Shown here: positions 50,611 to 59,720 of the stretch, piece by piece
Numbering within the stretch: position 1 is the first letter of the stretch
How the letters are laid out: each line of letters begins with the position of its first letter
From: Streptomyces zaomyceticus
GTDB taxonomy: Bacteria > Actinomycetota > Actinomycetes > Streptomycetales > Streptomycetaceae
Direction of reading: 5' to 3'
Assembly (NCBI RefSeq): GCF_014656215.1
Contig: NZ_BNBZ01000007.1
Location: 219,840-283,839 of the forward strand
Length of the DNA stretch: 64,000 nt
Made by a program: the position numbers and the translations under genes
The notes under the pieces: model-generated
What the model was told of the DNA's origin: nothing
Databases searched by the model: none
Seen by the model: only the letters and a program-made list of their open reading frames with translations

Positions 50611-51006
50611 ATGCAGCGAACGGCGGTCAACCCGGTGACATGGTCGGTGGACCTGGGGTTCAACCAGGGCGAGCTCGTCTCCGGGCACACCCGGACCCTG
50701 TACCTCTCGGGGCAGACCGCGATGAGCGGCGACGGCAAGCCCCTGCACGAAGGAGACATGGCGGCGCAGTTGGCGCTGAGCATCGACAACGTGGAGGCCG
50801 TACTCGGTGAGGCCGGCATGACCCTCGCCAACCTCGTACGGCTCAACGTCCACACCACCGACGTCGACCTGCTCTTCCGGCACTACGGCGAGCTGGCCGG
50901 ACGACTGGGCGCCGCCGGAGCGGCGCCCGCCACCACGATGCTCGGGGTGACCCGACTGGCGATCCCCGGCCAGCTCGTCGAACTCGAGGGGACCGCCGTC
51001 GGCTGA
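50611..51006 (+). CDS. RidA-family (Rid/YjgF) protein
   Basis: 131 residues. The Rid fold signature is present: GHTRTLYLSGQTAMSGDGKPLHEGDMAAQ and NVHTTDVDLLFRHYGEL. True RidA deaminases carry an Arg near the C-terminus before a PxxxVE-type motif; here the corresponding region reads TRLAIPGQLVELEG, with Gln at the usual active-site position region, so it may be a Rid subfamily without imine deaminase activity. It is divergent from a WYL regulator. ATG 50603 is out of frame; 50611 has GGAG about ten bases upstream. Confidence 0.88.
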   Translation: MQRTAVNPVTWSVDLGFNQGELVSGHTRTLYLSGQTAMSGDGKPLHEGDMAAQLALSIDNVEAVLGEAGMTLANLVRLNVHTTDVDLLFRHYGELAGRLGAAGAAPATTMLGVTRLAIPGQLVELEGTAVG

Positions 51007-51108
51007 GCCGAGGGGAGAACGGGCGACCCCGTCGACACCGCCCCAGGGGCCGCCCGGACTCCCCGACTTCCCCTCCCCGCACCGCCGTTCGCCGGTTAGC
51101 CTGCGCTT

Positions 51109-51912
51109 ATGGTCTTCAAGCGTCTTCTCGGCATGGGCGGCATACCGCTCGAAATCGACACCGTCCTGCAGTCCGAACCGGCACTGCCGGGTGGCATCCT
51201 GCGCGGAGAGCTCGTCCTGCGCGCGCCCGACCGCCGCGTCGAGGTGAAGTCGACCCGGCTGAGGCTCGTGACCGACGCTCCGGTGGCCCACAAGGGCGAC
51301 GGCGACGGATCCAGCGGCGACGCCTTCGACTACCCTTCGGTGAGCGGCTACTTCACCCTGGAGAAGGGCGAGGAGAAGCGCCTTCCCATCCGCCACCGGC
51401 TCAAGTGGGAGACCCCGCTGACCGAGGTGAAGGGGCAGAAGCTCGGGGTCCACCTGGGCATGCACACCGAGGTCGAGGCCGAGGGCGTCAAGGCCCAGAC
51501 GGACGACGACCTCGTGCACATCACCGCCCTGCCGCTCCACGAGGCCGTCCTCGACGCCTTCGCCTCCGAGGGATACGCCCTCCGGGGCTCACGCATCCAC
51601 AACGAGTCCATCCCCCGCACCGAGTACCACGTCTACCGGACCCAGGGGCTCCTGCTCGTCGACGAGCGGTCCGGGCAGAACCGCCCCGAAGAACTGGAAC
51701 TGCACTTCCACACCAACGCCGTCGGCAGCGAGATCTTCCTCCGCGAGGCGAAGCTCGACGAGCGCTACTGGAGGAACAAGCCGCCGGCCCGGCGCTTCGT
51801 GGCCGCCCACCACGAGGCCGGCCGGGTGGACTTCGGCGCGGAGGTCCTCCGCTGGATCGGCGAGGTCGGCGCCTCCGCCGGCAGCCACCCGGCCGACGAC
51901 TACGAGGACTGA
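51109..51912 (+). CDS. Spo0M-like sporulation-control protein
   Basis: 267 residues. The arrestin-like Spo0M fold is seen in GGIPLEIDTVLQSEPALPGGILRGELVLRAPDRRVEVKSTRLRLV and the later GYFTLEKGEEKRLPIRHRLKWETPLTEV. The C-terminal third (HFHTNAVGSEIFLREAKLDERYW) is also family-typical. Spo0M proteins act in cytoskeletal/sporulation control in Bacillus and Streptomyces. TAGCCT at 51097-51102 lies seven bases before the ATG, so a leaderless transcript is likely. A strong hairpin terminator follows. Confidence 0.87.
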   Translation: MVFKRLLGMGGIPLEIDTVLQSEPALPGGILRGELVLRAPDRRVEVKSTRLRLVTDAPVAHKGDGDGSSGDAFDYPSVSGYFTLEKGEEKRLPIRHRLKWETPLTEVKGQKLGVHLGMHTEVEAEGVKAQTDDDLVHITALPLHEAVLDAFASEGYALRGSRIHNESIPRTEYHVYRTQGLLLVDERSGQNRPEELELHFHTNAVGSEIFLREAKLDERYWRNKPPARRFVAAHHEAGRVDFGAEVLRWIGEVGASAGSHPADDYED

Positions 51913-51926
51913 GCGGCCGGTCCCGT

Positions 51927-51953
51927 CGGCCGGTGGCGAGCCGCCACCGGCCG
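51927..51953. terminator. 12-bp hairpin terminator
   Basis: CGGCCGGTGGCG (51927-51938) pairs perfectly with CGCCACCGGCCG (51942-51953) around an AGC loop, between the Spo0M-like gene and the convergent acyl-CoA dehydrogenase. It can serve both directions. Confidence 0.85.
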
Positions 51954-51972
51954 GCGCGACCCCCACCCCCGG

Positions 51973-53106
51973 TCAGTACGACTTGGGCAGCCCCAGCGTC
52001 TGGTGCGACACGTAGTTGAGGATCATCTCCCGGCTGACCGGGGCGATCCGGGCCACCCGTGCCGCCGTCACCAGCCGCGCCAGCCCGAACTCCTTGGTCA
52101 GGCCGTTGCCTCCGAGGGTGTGGACCGCCTGGTCGACGGCCTTCACACAGGCCTCCGCCGCCGCGTACTTGGCCATGTTGGCCGCCTCGCCCGCGCCGAT
52201 GTCGTCACCCGCGTCGTAGAGGTGCGCGGCCTTCGCCATCATCAGCCGGGCCAGTTCGATTTCGATGTGCGCCTGGGCCAGCGGGTGCGCGACGGCCTGG
52301 TGGGCACCGATCGGCGTCTTCCAGACCTGCCGCTCCTTCGCGTACCTCACCGCCTGCGCGAGGGCGTACCGTCCCATGCCGATCGCGAACGCGGCCGTCA
52401 TGATGCGCTCCGGGTTGAGCCCCGCGAAGAGCTGGAGCAGCCCCGCGTCCTCGTCGCCCACGAGCGCGTCCACCGGCAGGTGCACATCGTCGAGGGTCAG
52501 CTCGAACTGCTTCTCGTTCGCGTCGAGTTCCATCTCGATGTGCCGCCGCTGGAAGCCGGGGGTGTCACGCGGGACGACGAAGAGACAGGGCTTGAGGTTC
52601 CCCGTGCGGGAGTCCGACGTGCGGCCGACGATCAGGGTCGCGTCGGCGATGTCCACGCCCGACACGAACACCTTCCGGCCGTTGAGGACCCAGCCCTCCT
52701 CCGTACGGGTCGCGGTGGTCGTGATGCGGTGCGAGTTCGAACCCGCGTCCGGCTCGGTGATCCCGAACGCCATCGTCCGCGAACCGTCCGCGAGCCCCGG
52801 CAGCCAGGCCCGCTTCTGCTCCTCCGTACCGAACCGGGCGATCACCGTGCCGCAGATCGCGGGCGACACCACCATCATCAGAAGCGGCGCACCGGCCGCG
52901 CCCGCCTCCTCCAGGACGACCGACAGCTCGGCCATGCCGCCGCCCCCGCCGCCGTACTCCTCGGGCAGGTTCACGCCCAGATAGCCGAGCTTGCCCGCCT
53001 CCGCCCACAGGCTCGCCCGGTCGAAGCCGGGGCCGTGGCGGTGGCCGAGCGCGGAGACGGCGGCGCGGAGCGCGGAGAGCTCTTCGCTTTCGATCATGAT
53101 GCTCAT
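51973..53106 (-). CDS. Acyl-CoA dehydrogenase
   Basis: 377 residues with the complete FadE fold. The flavin motif is MAFGITEPDAGSNSHRITTTA (about residues 110-130), the central beta domain follows, and the C-terminal catalytic/FAD helices include HTLGGNGLTKEFGLARLVTAAR. Ser/Asn at the GSN position is common in isovaleryl/citronellyl-type dehydrogenases. The ATG overlaps the biotin carboxylase stop (ATGA). In this operon it should desaturate a branched acyl-CoA before carboxylation. Confidence 0.9.
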   Translation of the reverse strand: MSIMIESEELSALRAAVSALGHRHGPGFDRASLWAEAGKLGYLGVNLPEEYGGGGGGMAELSVVLEEAGAAGAPLLMMVVSPAICGTVIARFGTEEQKRAWLPGLADGSRTMAFGITEPDAGSNSHRITTTATRTEEGWVLNGRKVFVSGVDIADATLIVGRTSDSRTGNLKPCLFVVPRDTPGFQRRHIEMELDANEKQFELTLDDVHLPVDALVGDEDAGLLQLFAGLNPERIMTAAFAIGMGRYALAQAVRYAKERQVWKTPIGAHQAVAHPLAQAHIEIELARLMMAKAAHLYDAGDDIGAGEAANMAKYAAAEACVKAVDQAVHTLGGNGLTKEFGLARLVTAARVARIAPVSREMILNYVSHQTLGLPKSY

Positions 53107-55001
53107 ACGGTCTGGTCCTCCTGTGCTGCTTCGGTCGTGGCGTCGTCCGAGACGACGGCGAGCAGAGCGCCTACCTCGACCTGGCGGCCGGGGGCGGCGT
53201 GGAGCGCGGTGAGCGTGCCGGAGGCGGGAGCGACGACGCGGTGCTCCATCTTCATGGCCTCCAGCCAGAGGAGCGGCTGCCCGGCGACGACCGCGTCGCC
53301 GACGGCGAGACCGTCCGCGACCCGTACGACGGTGCCGGGCATGGGCGCGAGCAGGGAGCCGGGGGCGGTCTGCTCGCGGGGGTCGGTGAAGCGGGGACGG
53401 ACGGTGAGCCGGTGCCGGCCGGCGTGGACGACGCCGTCCTCGTACACCGCGACGTCGAGGTGCCGTACGACTCCGGCGACTTCCAGGCCCACCCGGTCCG
53501 GGGCCGCCGACACGACCCTGATCCCCTCCGGGACGGAGACCTCGTAGCCGCCCGCCCTCGTCGGGCGGTAGCGGACCTCGTGATCGCCGTACGTCCGCGT
53601 CTCGTCCTGGGAGCGGAGGTTGCGCCAGCCTCCGCCGAACCGGCCCCGGCCGGCCGCCGCCCCGGCGAGCGCCGCCGCGACCGCCGCGTACTCCTCGCCG
53701 GGCACGGCCCCCGTCAGGGCGGGCAGGTTCCGGTCGTAGAAGCCGGTGTCGAGCGTCTCCGGCGAACCGAACTCCGGGTGCCGGAGCGAGGCCACGAGCA
53801 GCTCCCGGTTGGTGACCGGGCCGTGGATCCGGGCCCGCTCCAGGGCGCGGGCGAGCGCCCGGACCGCCTCCGCCCGGGTGGGGGCGTGGACGATCACCTT
53901 CGCGAGCATCGGGTCGTAGTGGACGCCGATCGTGTCCCCGGAGACATACCCCGTGTCGACGCGGAGCCGGGCGTCCCGGGGCGGTTCGAAGCGGTGCAGG
54001 ACGCCCGTCTGGGGCGCCCACTCCCGCGCCGGGTCCTCCGCGTACAGCCGTGCCTCGATCGCGTGGCCGCGCGCGGCCGGGGGCTCCGGCGGCAGGGCGC
54101 GGCCCTCGGCGACGGCGAGCTGGAGGGCGACGAGGTCGACCCCGAACACCTCCTCCGTCACGGGGTGTTCGACCTGGAGGCGGGTGTTCATCTCCAGGAA
54201 GTGCGCGCGGCCGTTGGCCACCAGGAACTCGACCGTGCCCGCGCCGACGTACCCGACGGCCTTCGCCGCCCGGACGGCCGTGTCCAGGAGGGACGCCTCG
54301 AGCGCGGCGGGCAGCCCGGGCGCCGGGGCCTCCTCGACGACCTTCTGGTGCCGGCGCTGGAGCGAGCAGTCGCGGGTGCCGAGCGCCCAGGCCGTGCCGT
54401 GGGCGTCGCAGAGCAGCTGCACCTCGACGTGCCGGCCGTTCTCGACGTACGGCTCGACGAACACCTCGCCGTCGCCGAAGGCACTCGCCGCCTCCGCGGC
54501 CGCCGACTCCCGCGCACCCGCCAGATCGCCGAGTTCCCGGACGATCCGCATGCCGCGGCCGCCGCCGCCCGCCGCCGCCTTCACCAGGACGGGCAGGTCC
54601 GCCTCGGTGACCTCGGTCAGCGGCGCGATGCCGAGGAGTTCCTTCGCGCGGGTCTTCGAGGCCATCGCCTCGATCGCCTCGGGCGGCGGACCGATCCAGA
54701 CCAGACCGGAGTCGATCACCTCCCGGGCGAAGCCGGCGTTCTCGGAGAGGAAGCCGTAGCCGGGGTGGACGGCGTCCGCGCCCGCCGCGAGCGCCGCCTT
54801 CACCACCAGGTCGCCGCGGAGGTACGTCTCCGAGGGCGCGGCGCCCGGCAGCCGTACCGCCGCGTCGGCCTCCCGGACGTGCAGCGCGTCGGCGTCCGCG
54901 TCGGAGTACACGGCGACGGTGGAGATGCCCAGCTCACGGCAGGTGCGGAAGACCCGGCAGGCGATCTCGCCCCGGTTCGCCACGAGGACGGTGGAAATCA
55001 C
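53103..55001 (-). CDS. Biotin-dependent acyl-CoA carboxylase, alpha subunit (BC-BCCP)
   Basis: 632 residues from GTG 55001. The biotin carboxylase domain begins ISTVLVANRGEIACRV, has the ATP-grasp Gly loop KAAAGGGGRGMRIV and the catalytic EMNTRLQVEHPVTEEVFG. The C-terminal BCCP domain carries the biotinylation motif EAMKMEHRV (Lys about residue 594). With the adjacent beta subunit it should carboxylate a methylcrotonyl- or geranyl-type acyl-CoA, although propionyl/acetyl-CoA cannot be excluded. An internal linker of about 90 residues precedes BCCP. The stop overlaps the acyl-CoA dehydrogenase start. Confidence 0.92.
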   Translation of the reverse strand: MISTVLVANRGEIACRVFRTCRELGISTVAVYSDADADALHVREADAAVRLPGAAPSETYLRGDLVVKAALAAGADAVHPGYGFLSENAGFAREVIDSGLVWIGPPPEAIEAMASKTRAKELLGIAPLTEVTEADLPVLVKAAAGGGGRGMRIVRELGDLAGARESAAAEAASAFGDGEVFVEPYVENGRHVEVQLLCDAHGTAWALGTRDCSLQRRHQKVVEEAPAPGLPAALEASLLDTAVRAAKAVGYVGAGTVEFLVANGRAHFLEMNTRLQVEHPVTEEVFGVDLVALQLAVAEGRALPPEPPAARGHAIEARLYAEDPAREWAPQTGVLHRFEPPRDARLRVDTGYVSGDTIGVHYDPMLAKVIVHAPTRAEAVRALARALERARIHGPVTNRELLVASLRHPEFGSPETLDTGFYDRNLPALTGAVPGEEYAAVAAALAGAAAGRGRFGGGWRNLRSQDETRTYGDHEVRYRPTRAGGYEVSVPEGIRVVSAAPDRVGLEVAGVVRHLDVAVYEDGVVHAGRHRLTVRPRFTDPREQTAPGSLLAPMPGTVVRVADGLAVGDAVVAGQPLLWLEAMKMEHRVVAPASGTLTALHAAPGRQVEVGALLAVVSDDATTEAAQEDQTV

Positions 55002-55009
55002 GAGGGGCC

Positions 55010-56611
55010 TCACATTCGGAAGACGCCGAAGCCGCCGCGGGCGCCCTCGACCGGTGCCGTATGGATCGCGGAGAGGCACAGTCCGAGGACCGTGCGGGTG
55101 TCGCGGGGGTCGATGACCCCGTCGTCGTAGAGCCGGCCGGAGAGGAACATCGGCAGGGACTCGGACTCGATCTGCGCCTCGACCAGGGCCCGCAGGCCGG
55201 CGTCGGCCTCCTCGTCGTACGGCTGCCCCTTCGCGACGGCGCTCGCCCGCGCCACGATCGAGAGGACACCGGCGAGCTGCTGCGGTCCCATGACGGCGGA
55301 CTTGGCGCTGGGCCAGGCGAAGAGGAAGCGGGGGTCGTAGGCCCGGCCGCACATGCCGTAGTGCCCGGCGCCGTAGCTCGCCCCCATGAGGACGGAGAGG
55401 TGCGGGACCTTCGAGTTCGACACCGCGTTGATCATCATCGCGCCGTGCTTGATGATGCCGCCCTGCTCGTACTCCTTGCCCACCATGTAGCCGGTGGTGT
55501 TGTGGAGGAAGACGAGCGGGATGTCGCGCTGGTTCGCGAGCTGGATGAACTGCGCGGCCTTCTGCGACTCCGGGCCGAAGAGGACGCCCTGCGCGTTGGC
55601 GAGGACACCGACCGGGTAGCCGTGCAGGGTCGCCCATCCCGTGACCAGACTCGGCCCGTACAGCGGCTTGAACTCGTCGAAGTCCGAGCCGTCGACGACC
55701 CGGGCGATCACCTCGCGCGGATCGAAGGGCGTCTTGAGGTCCCCCGGCACGATCCCGAGCAGCTCGTCCTCGTCGTACTTCGGCGGCTCGGCGAGGGCGA
55801 CGGGGTCCGGGAGCGCCTTGCGGTGGTTCAGGCGGGCCACGATCCGGCGGGCCTGGCGCAGCGCGTCGGCCTCGTCGACGGCGTAGTGGTCGGCGAGCCC
55901 GGACGTGCGGGCGTGCATCTCGGCACCGCCCAGGGACTCGTCGTCGCTCTCCTCCCCCGTCGCCATCTTCACCAGCGGCGGCCCGCCGAGGAAGACCTTC
56001 GACCGCTCCTTGATCATCACGGCGTGGTCGGACATGCCGGGGACGTACGCGCCACCGGCGGTCGAGTTGCCGAAGACCACCGCGATCGTGGGGATACCGG
56101 CGGCGGAGAGCCTCGTGAGGTCACGGAAGAGCGCCCCGCCCGGGATGAAGATCTCCTTCTGGGAGGGGAGGTCTGCGCCACCGGACTCGACGAGGGAGAC
56201 GACGGGCAGCCGGTTGGCGAAGGCGATCTCGTTGGCGCGCAGGGCCTTCTTCAGCGTCCACGGGTTGGAGGCCCCACCGCGCACGGTCGGGTCGTTGGCG
56301 GTGATCAGGCACTCCACGCCCTCGACGACCCCGATACCGGTGATCAGGGAGGCGCCCACCGCGTAGTCGCTGCCCCAGGCGGCGAGCGGTGACAGTTCCA
56401 GGAAGGGGGTGTCCGGGTCGACGAGCAGCTCGATGCGTTCGCGGGCGAGCAGCTTGCCGCGCTCGCGGTGCCGCGCGACGTACTTCTCGCCGCCGCCCGC
56501 GAGGGCCTTGGCGTGCTCGGTGTCGAGGGCGGCAAGCTTGTCGAGCATGGCGGCCCGGGCGGCGGCGTAGTCGGGCCCACCGGTGTCGAGGGCGGAGTCG
56601 AGGACGGTCAC
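55010..56611 (-). CDS. Acyl-CoA carboxylase carboxyltransferase (beta) subunit
   Basis: 533 residues from GTG 56611, with GGAGGAGC upstream. Both crotonase-like lobes are present: the first contains ITANDPTVRGGASNPWTLKK, STAGGAYVPGMSDHAVMI and FLGGPPLVKMATGEE; the second FGPESQKAAQFIQLANQRDIPLVFLHNTTGYMVG and GASYGAGHYGMCGRAYDPRF. The acyl-CoA pocket resembles methylcrotonyl-CoA/geranyl-CoA carboxylase beta subunits more than propionyl type. It lies eight bases upstream of the biotin carboxylase and forms the holoenzyme with it. Confidence 0.92.
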   Translation of the reverse strand: MTVLDSALDTGGPDYAAARAAMLDKLAALDTEHAKALAGGGEKYVARHRERGKLLARERIELLVDPDTPFLELSPLAAWGSDYAVGASLITGIGVVEGVECLITANDPTVRGGASNPWTLKKALRANEIAFANRLPVVSLVESGGADLPSQKEIFIPGGALFRDLTRLSAAGIPTIAVVFGNSTAGGAYVPGMSDHAVMIKERSKVFLGGPPLVKMATGEESDDESLGGAEMHARTSGLADHYAVDEADALRQARRIVARLNHRKALPDPVALAEPPKYDEDELLGIVPGDLKTPFDPREVIARVVDGSDFDEFKPLYGPSLVTGWATLHGYPVGVLANAQGVLFGPESQKAAQFIQLANQRDIPLVFLHNTTGYMVGKEYEQGGIIKHGAMMINAVSNSKVPHLSVLMGASYGAGHYGMCGRAYDPRFLFAWPSAKSAVMGPQQLAGVLSIVARASAVAKGQPYDEEADAGLRALVEAQIESESLPMFLSGRLYDDGVIDPRDTRTVLGLCLSAIHTAPVEGARGGFGVFRM

Positions 56612-56657
56612 AGGAGCTCCTCCCGGACCGCGCTCGGGGCGGCCTTCGGTGCGACGG

Positions 56658-58349
56658 TCACAGCAGTTCCTCCGGTACGTCGATGTGGCGCGAGCGGAGC
56701 CACTCGCCGAGGGCCTTGGCCTGGGGGTCGAACCGGGCCTGGGAGGCCACGCCCTCGCCGAGGATCCCGGCGACGGTGAAGTTCAGCGCGCGCAGCCGCG
56801 GAAGGACATGCCGGGTGACGGCCAGACCGGCGGTCTCCGGCAGGAGTTCACGGAGCCTGGCGACGGTGAGGGTGTGGGCGAGCCAGCGCCACTCCTCCTC
56901 CGTGCGGACCCAGACGCCGATGTTGGCGTCGCCACCCTTGTCGCCGCTGCGGGCCCCGGCGACCCGGCCGAGCGGGACCCGCCGCACGGGCCCCGCCGGA
57001 AGCGGCTCGGGAAGCGGCGGCTCCGGGACCGGCTCCAGCACCCGGGTCCGCGACGGTACGGGGACGGGGACGCGGGTCCCGTCCGGGAGGACGGCCGTGT
57101 GCGGGACGTCGGCGGCCGGCACGTACGCGGTCCCGAAGACACCGTAGGGAGCGCCCCTGCCGGGTGGGGCCGTGACGTGGAAGCCGGGGTAGCTGGCGAG
57201 GGCGAGTTCGACGGCTGCGCCGGTGAGGGCGCGGCCGACCGGCTCCGGTGCCGGGTCCCGGACGACGAGCCGCAGCAGGGCGCTCGCCGTCTCCTCGGTG
57301 TCGGCATCGGGACGGTCGGTCCGGACCAGCTCCCAACGGACCTCCGCGGGAGGGGACTTCACGAGCGCGTCGGTCACCTGGGCCCGCAGGAGCGCGGCCT
57401 TCTCCTCGATGTCGAGGCCGGTCAGGACGAACACCACCTCGTTGCGGAAGCCGCCCAGCCTGCTGAGGCCCACCTTGAGCGTCGGAGGCGGCGCCTCACC
57501 CCGTACACCGTCGATCCGGACCCGGTCGGGGCCCTCCCGGGTGAGCCGGGCGGTGTCGAGCCGGGCGGTCACGTCGGGGCCGGGGTAGCGGGCGCCGGCC
57601 GTCTCGTAGAGGAGCTGGGCCGTGACCGTGCCGATGTCGACGAGACCACCGGTACCGGGGTGCTTGGTGACGACCGCGCTGCCGTCCGCGTGGAGCTCGG
57701 CGACCGGGAAGCCGGGACGGCGGAAGAGCTCCGGGTCGTGCTCGCGGAAGAAGGCGTAGTTGCCGCCGGTGGCCTGGGTGCCGCACTCCAGGACGTGCCC
57801 GGCGACGACCGCCCCCGCCAGCTTGTCGTACTCCTCCGGGCCCCAGCCGAAGTGCCACTGCGCGGGCCCGGTGACGAGGGCGGCGTCCGTGACCCGCCCG
57901 GTGACGACGACATCGGCACCGGCGTCGAGACAGGCGGCGATCCCGGCCCCGCCGAGATAGGCGTTGGCGGCCGGCGCGCCGTCGGCGGCCGGGAGCCGGT
58001 CACCCTCCACGTGCGCGACACGCGTGGGCAGACCGAGCTTCGCGGCGAGGGCGCGCAGGGCGTCGGCGAGGCCCGCGGGGTTGAGGCCGCCCGCGTTGGT
58101 GACGATCCGGATCCCCCGGTCGTGGGCGAGGCCGAGGCCCTCCTCCATCTGCCGCAGAAAGGTCCTGGCGTACCCGGCGGCCGGGTCCTTGAGCTGGTCG
58201 CGGCCGAGGATGAGCATGGTCAGCTCGGCGAGGTAGTCACCGGTGAGGACGTCGATCGCGCCCCCGGGCCCGCCGCCGGTGAGCATCTCGCGGACGGCGT
58301 CGAAGCGGTCGCCGTAGAAGCCGGAGGCGTTGCCGATACGGAGCACCAT
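56658..58349 (-). CDS. AtuA-like (DUF1446) acyclic terpene utilisation family protein
   Basis: 563 residues from ATG 58349, which shares one base with the upstream stop (TGATG). The N-terminal domain matches DUF1446: RIGNASGFYGDRFDAVREML, NAGGLNPAGLADALRALA and TGRVTDAALVTGPAQWHFGW. The C-terminal about 100 residues (GRVAGARSGDKGGDANIGVWVRT onward) form the second AtuA domain. AtuA is required for citronellol/geraniol degradation in Pseudomonas, function unknown. Its presence between a TIGR03084 protein and an acyl-CoA carboxylase supports a branched-chain or terpenoid acyl-CoA pathway. Confidence 0.88.
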   Translation of the reverse strand: MVLRIGNASGFYGDRFDAVREMLTGGGPGGAIDVLTGDYLAELTMLILGRDQLKDPAAGYARTFLRQMEEGLGLAHDRGIRIVTNAGGLNPAGLADALRALAAKLGLPTRVAHVEGDRLPAADGAPAANAYLGGAGIAACLDAGADVVVTGRVTDAALVTGPAQWHFGWGPEEYDKLAGAVVAGHVLECGTQATGGNYAFFREHDPELFRRPGFPVAELHADGSAVVTKHPGTGGLVDIGTVTAQLLYETAGARYPGPDVTARLDTARLTREGPDRVRIDGVRGEAPPPTLKVGLSRLGGFRNEVVFVLTGLDIEEKAALLRAQVTDALVKSPPAEVRWELVRTDRPDADTEETASALLRLVVRDPAPEPVGRALTGAAVELALASYPGFHVTAPPGRGAPYGVFGTAYVPAADVPHTAVLPDGTRVPVPVPSRTRVLEPVPEPPLPEPLPAGPVRRVPLGRVAGARSGDKGGDANIGVWVRTEEEWRWLAHTLTVARLRELLPETAGLAVTRHVLPRLRALNFTVAGILGEGVASQARFDPQAKALGEWLRSRHIDVPEELL

Positions 58350-59140
58350 CACCGGGCCCCTTCGGCGGGCCGGCCGGGACCCGCCGGGCCCGCGAAGGCC
58401 TGGGCGACGCTCAGCCAGTGCTCGGCGTCGGGGCCCTCCGCGACCAGGGCGGTGTCGTCGCGGTGGACGCGCTGGGTCACGAGCAGGCAGAAGTCGAGGG
58501 CGGACCCGGTGACCCGCTGGCCGGCGTCCTCGGGGCCGTACGCCCACACCTCCCCGTCCGGTGCGAGGAGTTCGACGCGGAACGGTTCGGCGGGCACCGG
58601 GAGACCCCGTACCAGGAAGGCGTAGTCACGGGCCCGGTGGCCGATCCAGGCCACATGCCGGAGCCGGGCCGTCGGCGGGCGGACGACCCCGAGCGCGTCG
58701 GCGACGTCCTGGCCGTGCGCCCAGGTCTCCATCAGCCGCGCGGTCGCCATGGCGGGGGCGCTCATCGGCGGCCCGTACCAGGGGAAACGGGCACCGGCCG
58801 GGACCGCGCGCAAGGCCTCCTGGAGCCGTTCGCGGCCCTCCCGCCAGCGGGCGAGGAGTGCGGCGGGCGGCAGCTTCGCCCCCTCCTCGGCGCCCTCGTC
58901 GACGAAGCGGTCCGGCGCGGCCAGCGCCTTCTCGGTCTCGGCGGCGAAGGCCTCGGCGTCGGTGGCGGCGAGGAGCGCGGCCCGGTCGGTCCAGGCGAGG
59001 TGCGCGATCTGATGGGCGATGGTCCAGCCGGGCGCGGGGGTGGGCGTACCCCACCGGTCCTCCCCCAGCTCGCGGACGAGCAGATCGAGTGCTTCGCTCT
59101 CCTCGCGCAGATCATCGAGGACGACGGCGGGCTCGGACAC
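58349..59140 (-). CDS. TIGR03084-family protein (DinB/MDMPI-like metal-binding fold)
   Basis: 263 residues from GTG 59140, with AGGGGAG seven bases upstream. The N-terminal helical bundle carries the metal-binding His residues of maleylpyruvate-isomerase-like proteins in WTIAHQIAHLAWTDRAAL and ETWAHGQDVADALG; a C-terminal beta-rich domain follows. In actinobacteria these proteins accompany acyl-CoA catabolic operons; a thiol-dependent isomerase or hydrolase role is possible but unproven. It heads the carboxylase operon behind an AATCAAGCA palindrome 59 bases upstream. Confidence 0.83.
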   Translation of the reverse strand: MSEPAVVLDDLREESEALDLLVRELGEDRWGTPTPAPGWTIAHQIAHLAWTDRAALLAATDAEAFAAETEKALAAPDRFVDEGAEEGAKLPPAALLARWREGRERLQEALRAVPAGARFPWYGPPMSAPAMATARLMETWAHGQDVADALGVVRPPTARLRHVAWIGHRARDYAFLVRGLPVPAEPFRVELLAPDGEVWAYGPEDAGQRVTGSALDFCLLVTQRVHRDDTALVAEGPDAEHWLSVAQAFAGPAGPGRPAEGAR

Positions 59141-59198
59141 GGTGCGCTCCCCTCGGGACACGGCGGCGTGCCCCGGAGCATGACAGCGAACCCGAAAA

Positions 59199-59223
59199 CA
59201 ATCAAGCATGCTTGCTTTGATTG
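59199..59223. promoter_or_regulatory. Candidate TetR operator, site B (AAACAATCAAGCA regulon)
   Basis: CAAGCATGCTTG (59203-59214) is a perfect 12-bp palindrome, framed by CAATCAAGC on the left and GCTTTGATTG on the right. It shares AAACAATCAAGCAYGC with the site at 49422-49444. It is 59 bases upstream of the TIGR03084 gene and faces the trypco2 operon 182 bases away. Confidence 0.68.
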
Positions 59224-59404
59224 AGGTCGCGGGGCGGGCCCCCACACGACCGAGCGCGCCCGGACGGCCCGCACGCAGCCCGGCGACCACCCAACACCTG
59301 CCCGGCGGCCGCCGCACCTGCCCGGCCACCGGCCGACCACTGCCCGAACTCCCCTGCTTTCTGCCACACTTGATCCGATCGATTCGCATCACCACGGGGG
59401 TCGC

Positions 59405-59713
59405 ATGGACATCGAGCTCGCCGACCTGCTCGCCTCGCTCCGCTCGGAGATCAGCCGCGCCCGGCTGGAATCCGCGCACGAGGACGTGAAGTTCCGCATC
59501 GACTCCATCGACCTGGAGCTCCAGGTCTCCGTCGAGAAGTCCGCCGGGGCCGACGCCGGTGTGAAGTTCTGGGTGGTCTCCCTCGGCGGCAAGGCGAGCG
59601 CGAAGAACGGCCAGACCCACACCGTGCGGATGACCCTCGCCGCGGAGGACGCGACCACCCGCGAGAAGGTCCGCACCGGCGACGACGTGACGGACCTCCT
59701 CGGCGCCGGCTGA
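59405..59713 (+). CDS. Trypco2-family protein
   Basis: 102 residues, preceded by GGGGG. The sequence ELADLLASLRSEISRARLES, then FRIDSIDLELQVSVEKSAG and KFWVVSLGGKASAKNGQTHTVRMTL, matches the trypsin-co-occurring domain 2 (trypco2). This small alpha/beta protein is found next to trypsin-like proteases in predicted bacterial conflict systems. It has no enzyme motif and probably binds or regulates the protease encoded seven bases downstream. Location is cytoplasmic (no signal peptide). Confidence 0.83.
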   Translation: MDIELADLLASLRSEISRARLESAHEDVKFRIDSIDLELQVSVEKSAGADAGVKFWVVSLGGKASAKNGQTHTVRMTLAAEDATTREKVRTGDDVTDLLGAG

Positions 59714-59720
59714 ACCGCAC

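Noticed and set aside
51091..51108. GGTTAGCCT resembling a DmdR iron box half
   Set aside because: Only half of the 19-bp palindrome is present, and TAGCCT sits at the right distance to be a -10 box of the leaderless Spo0M-like gene.
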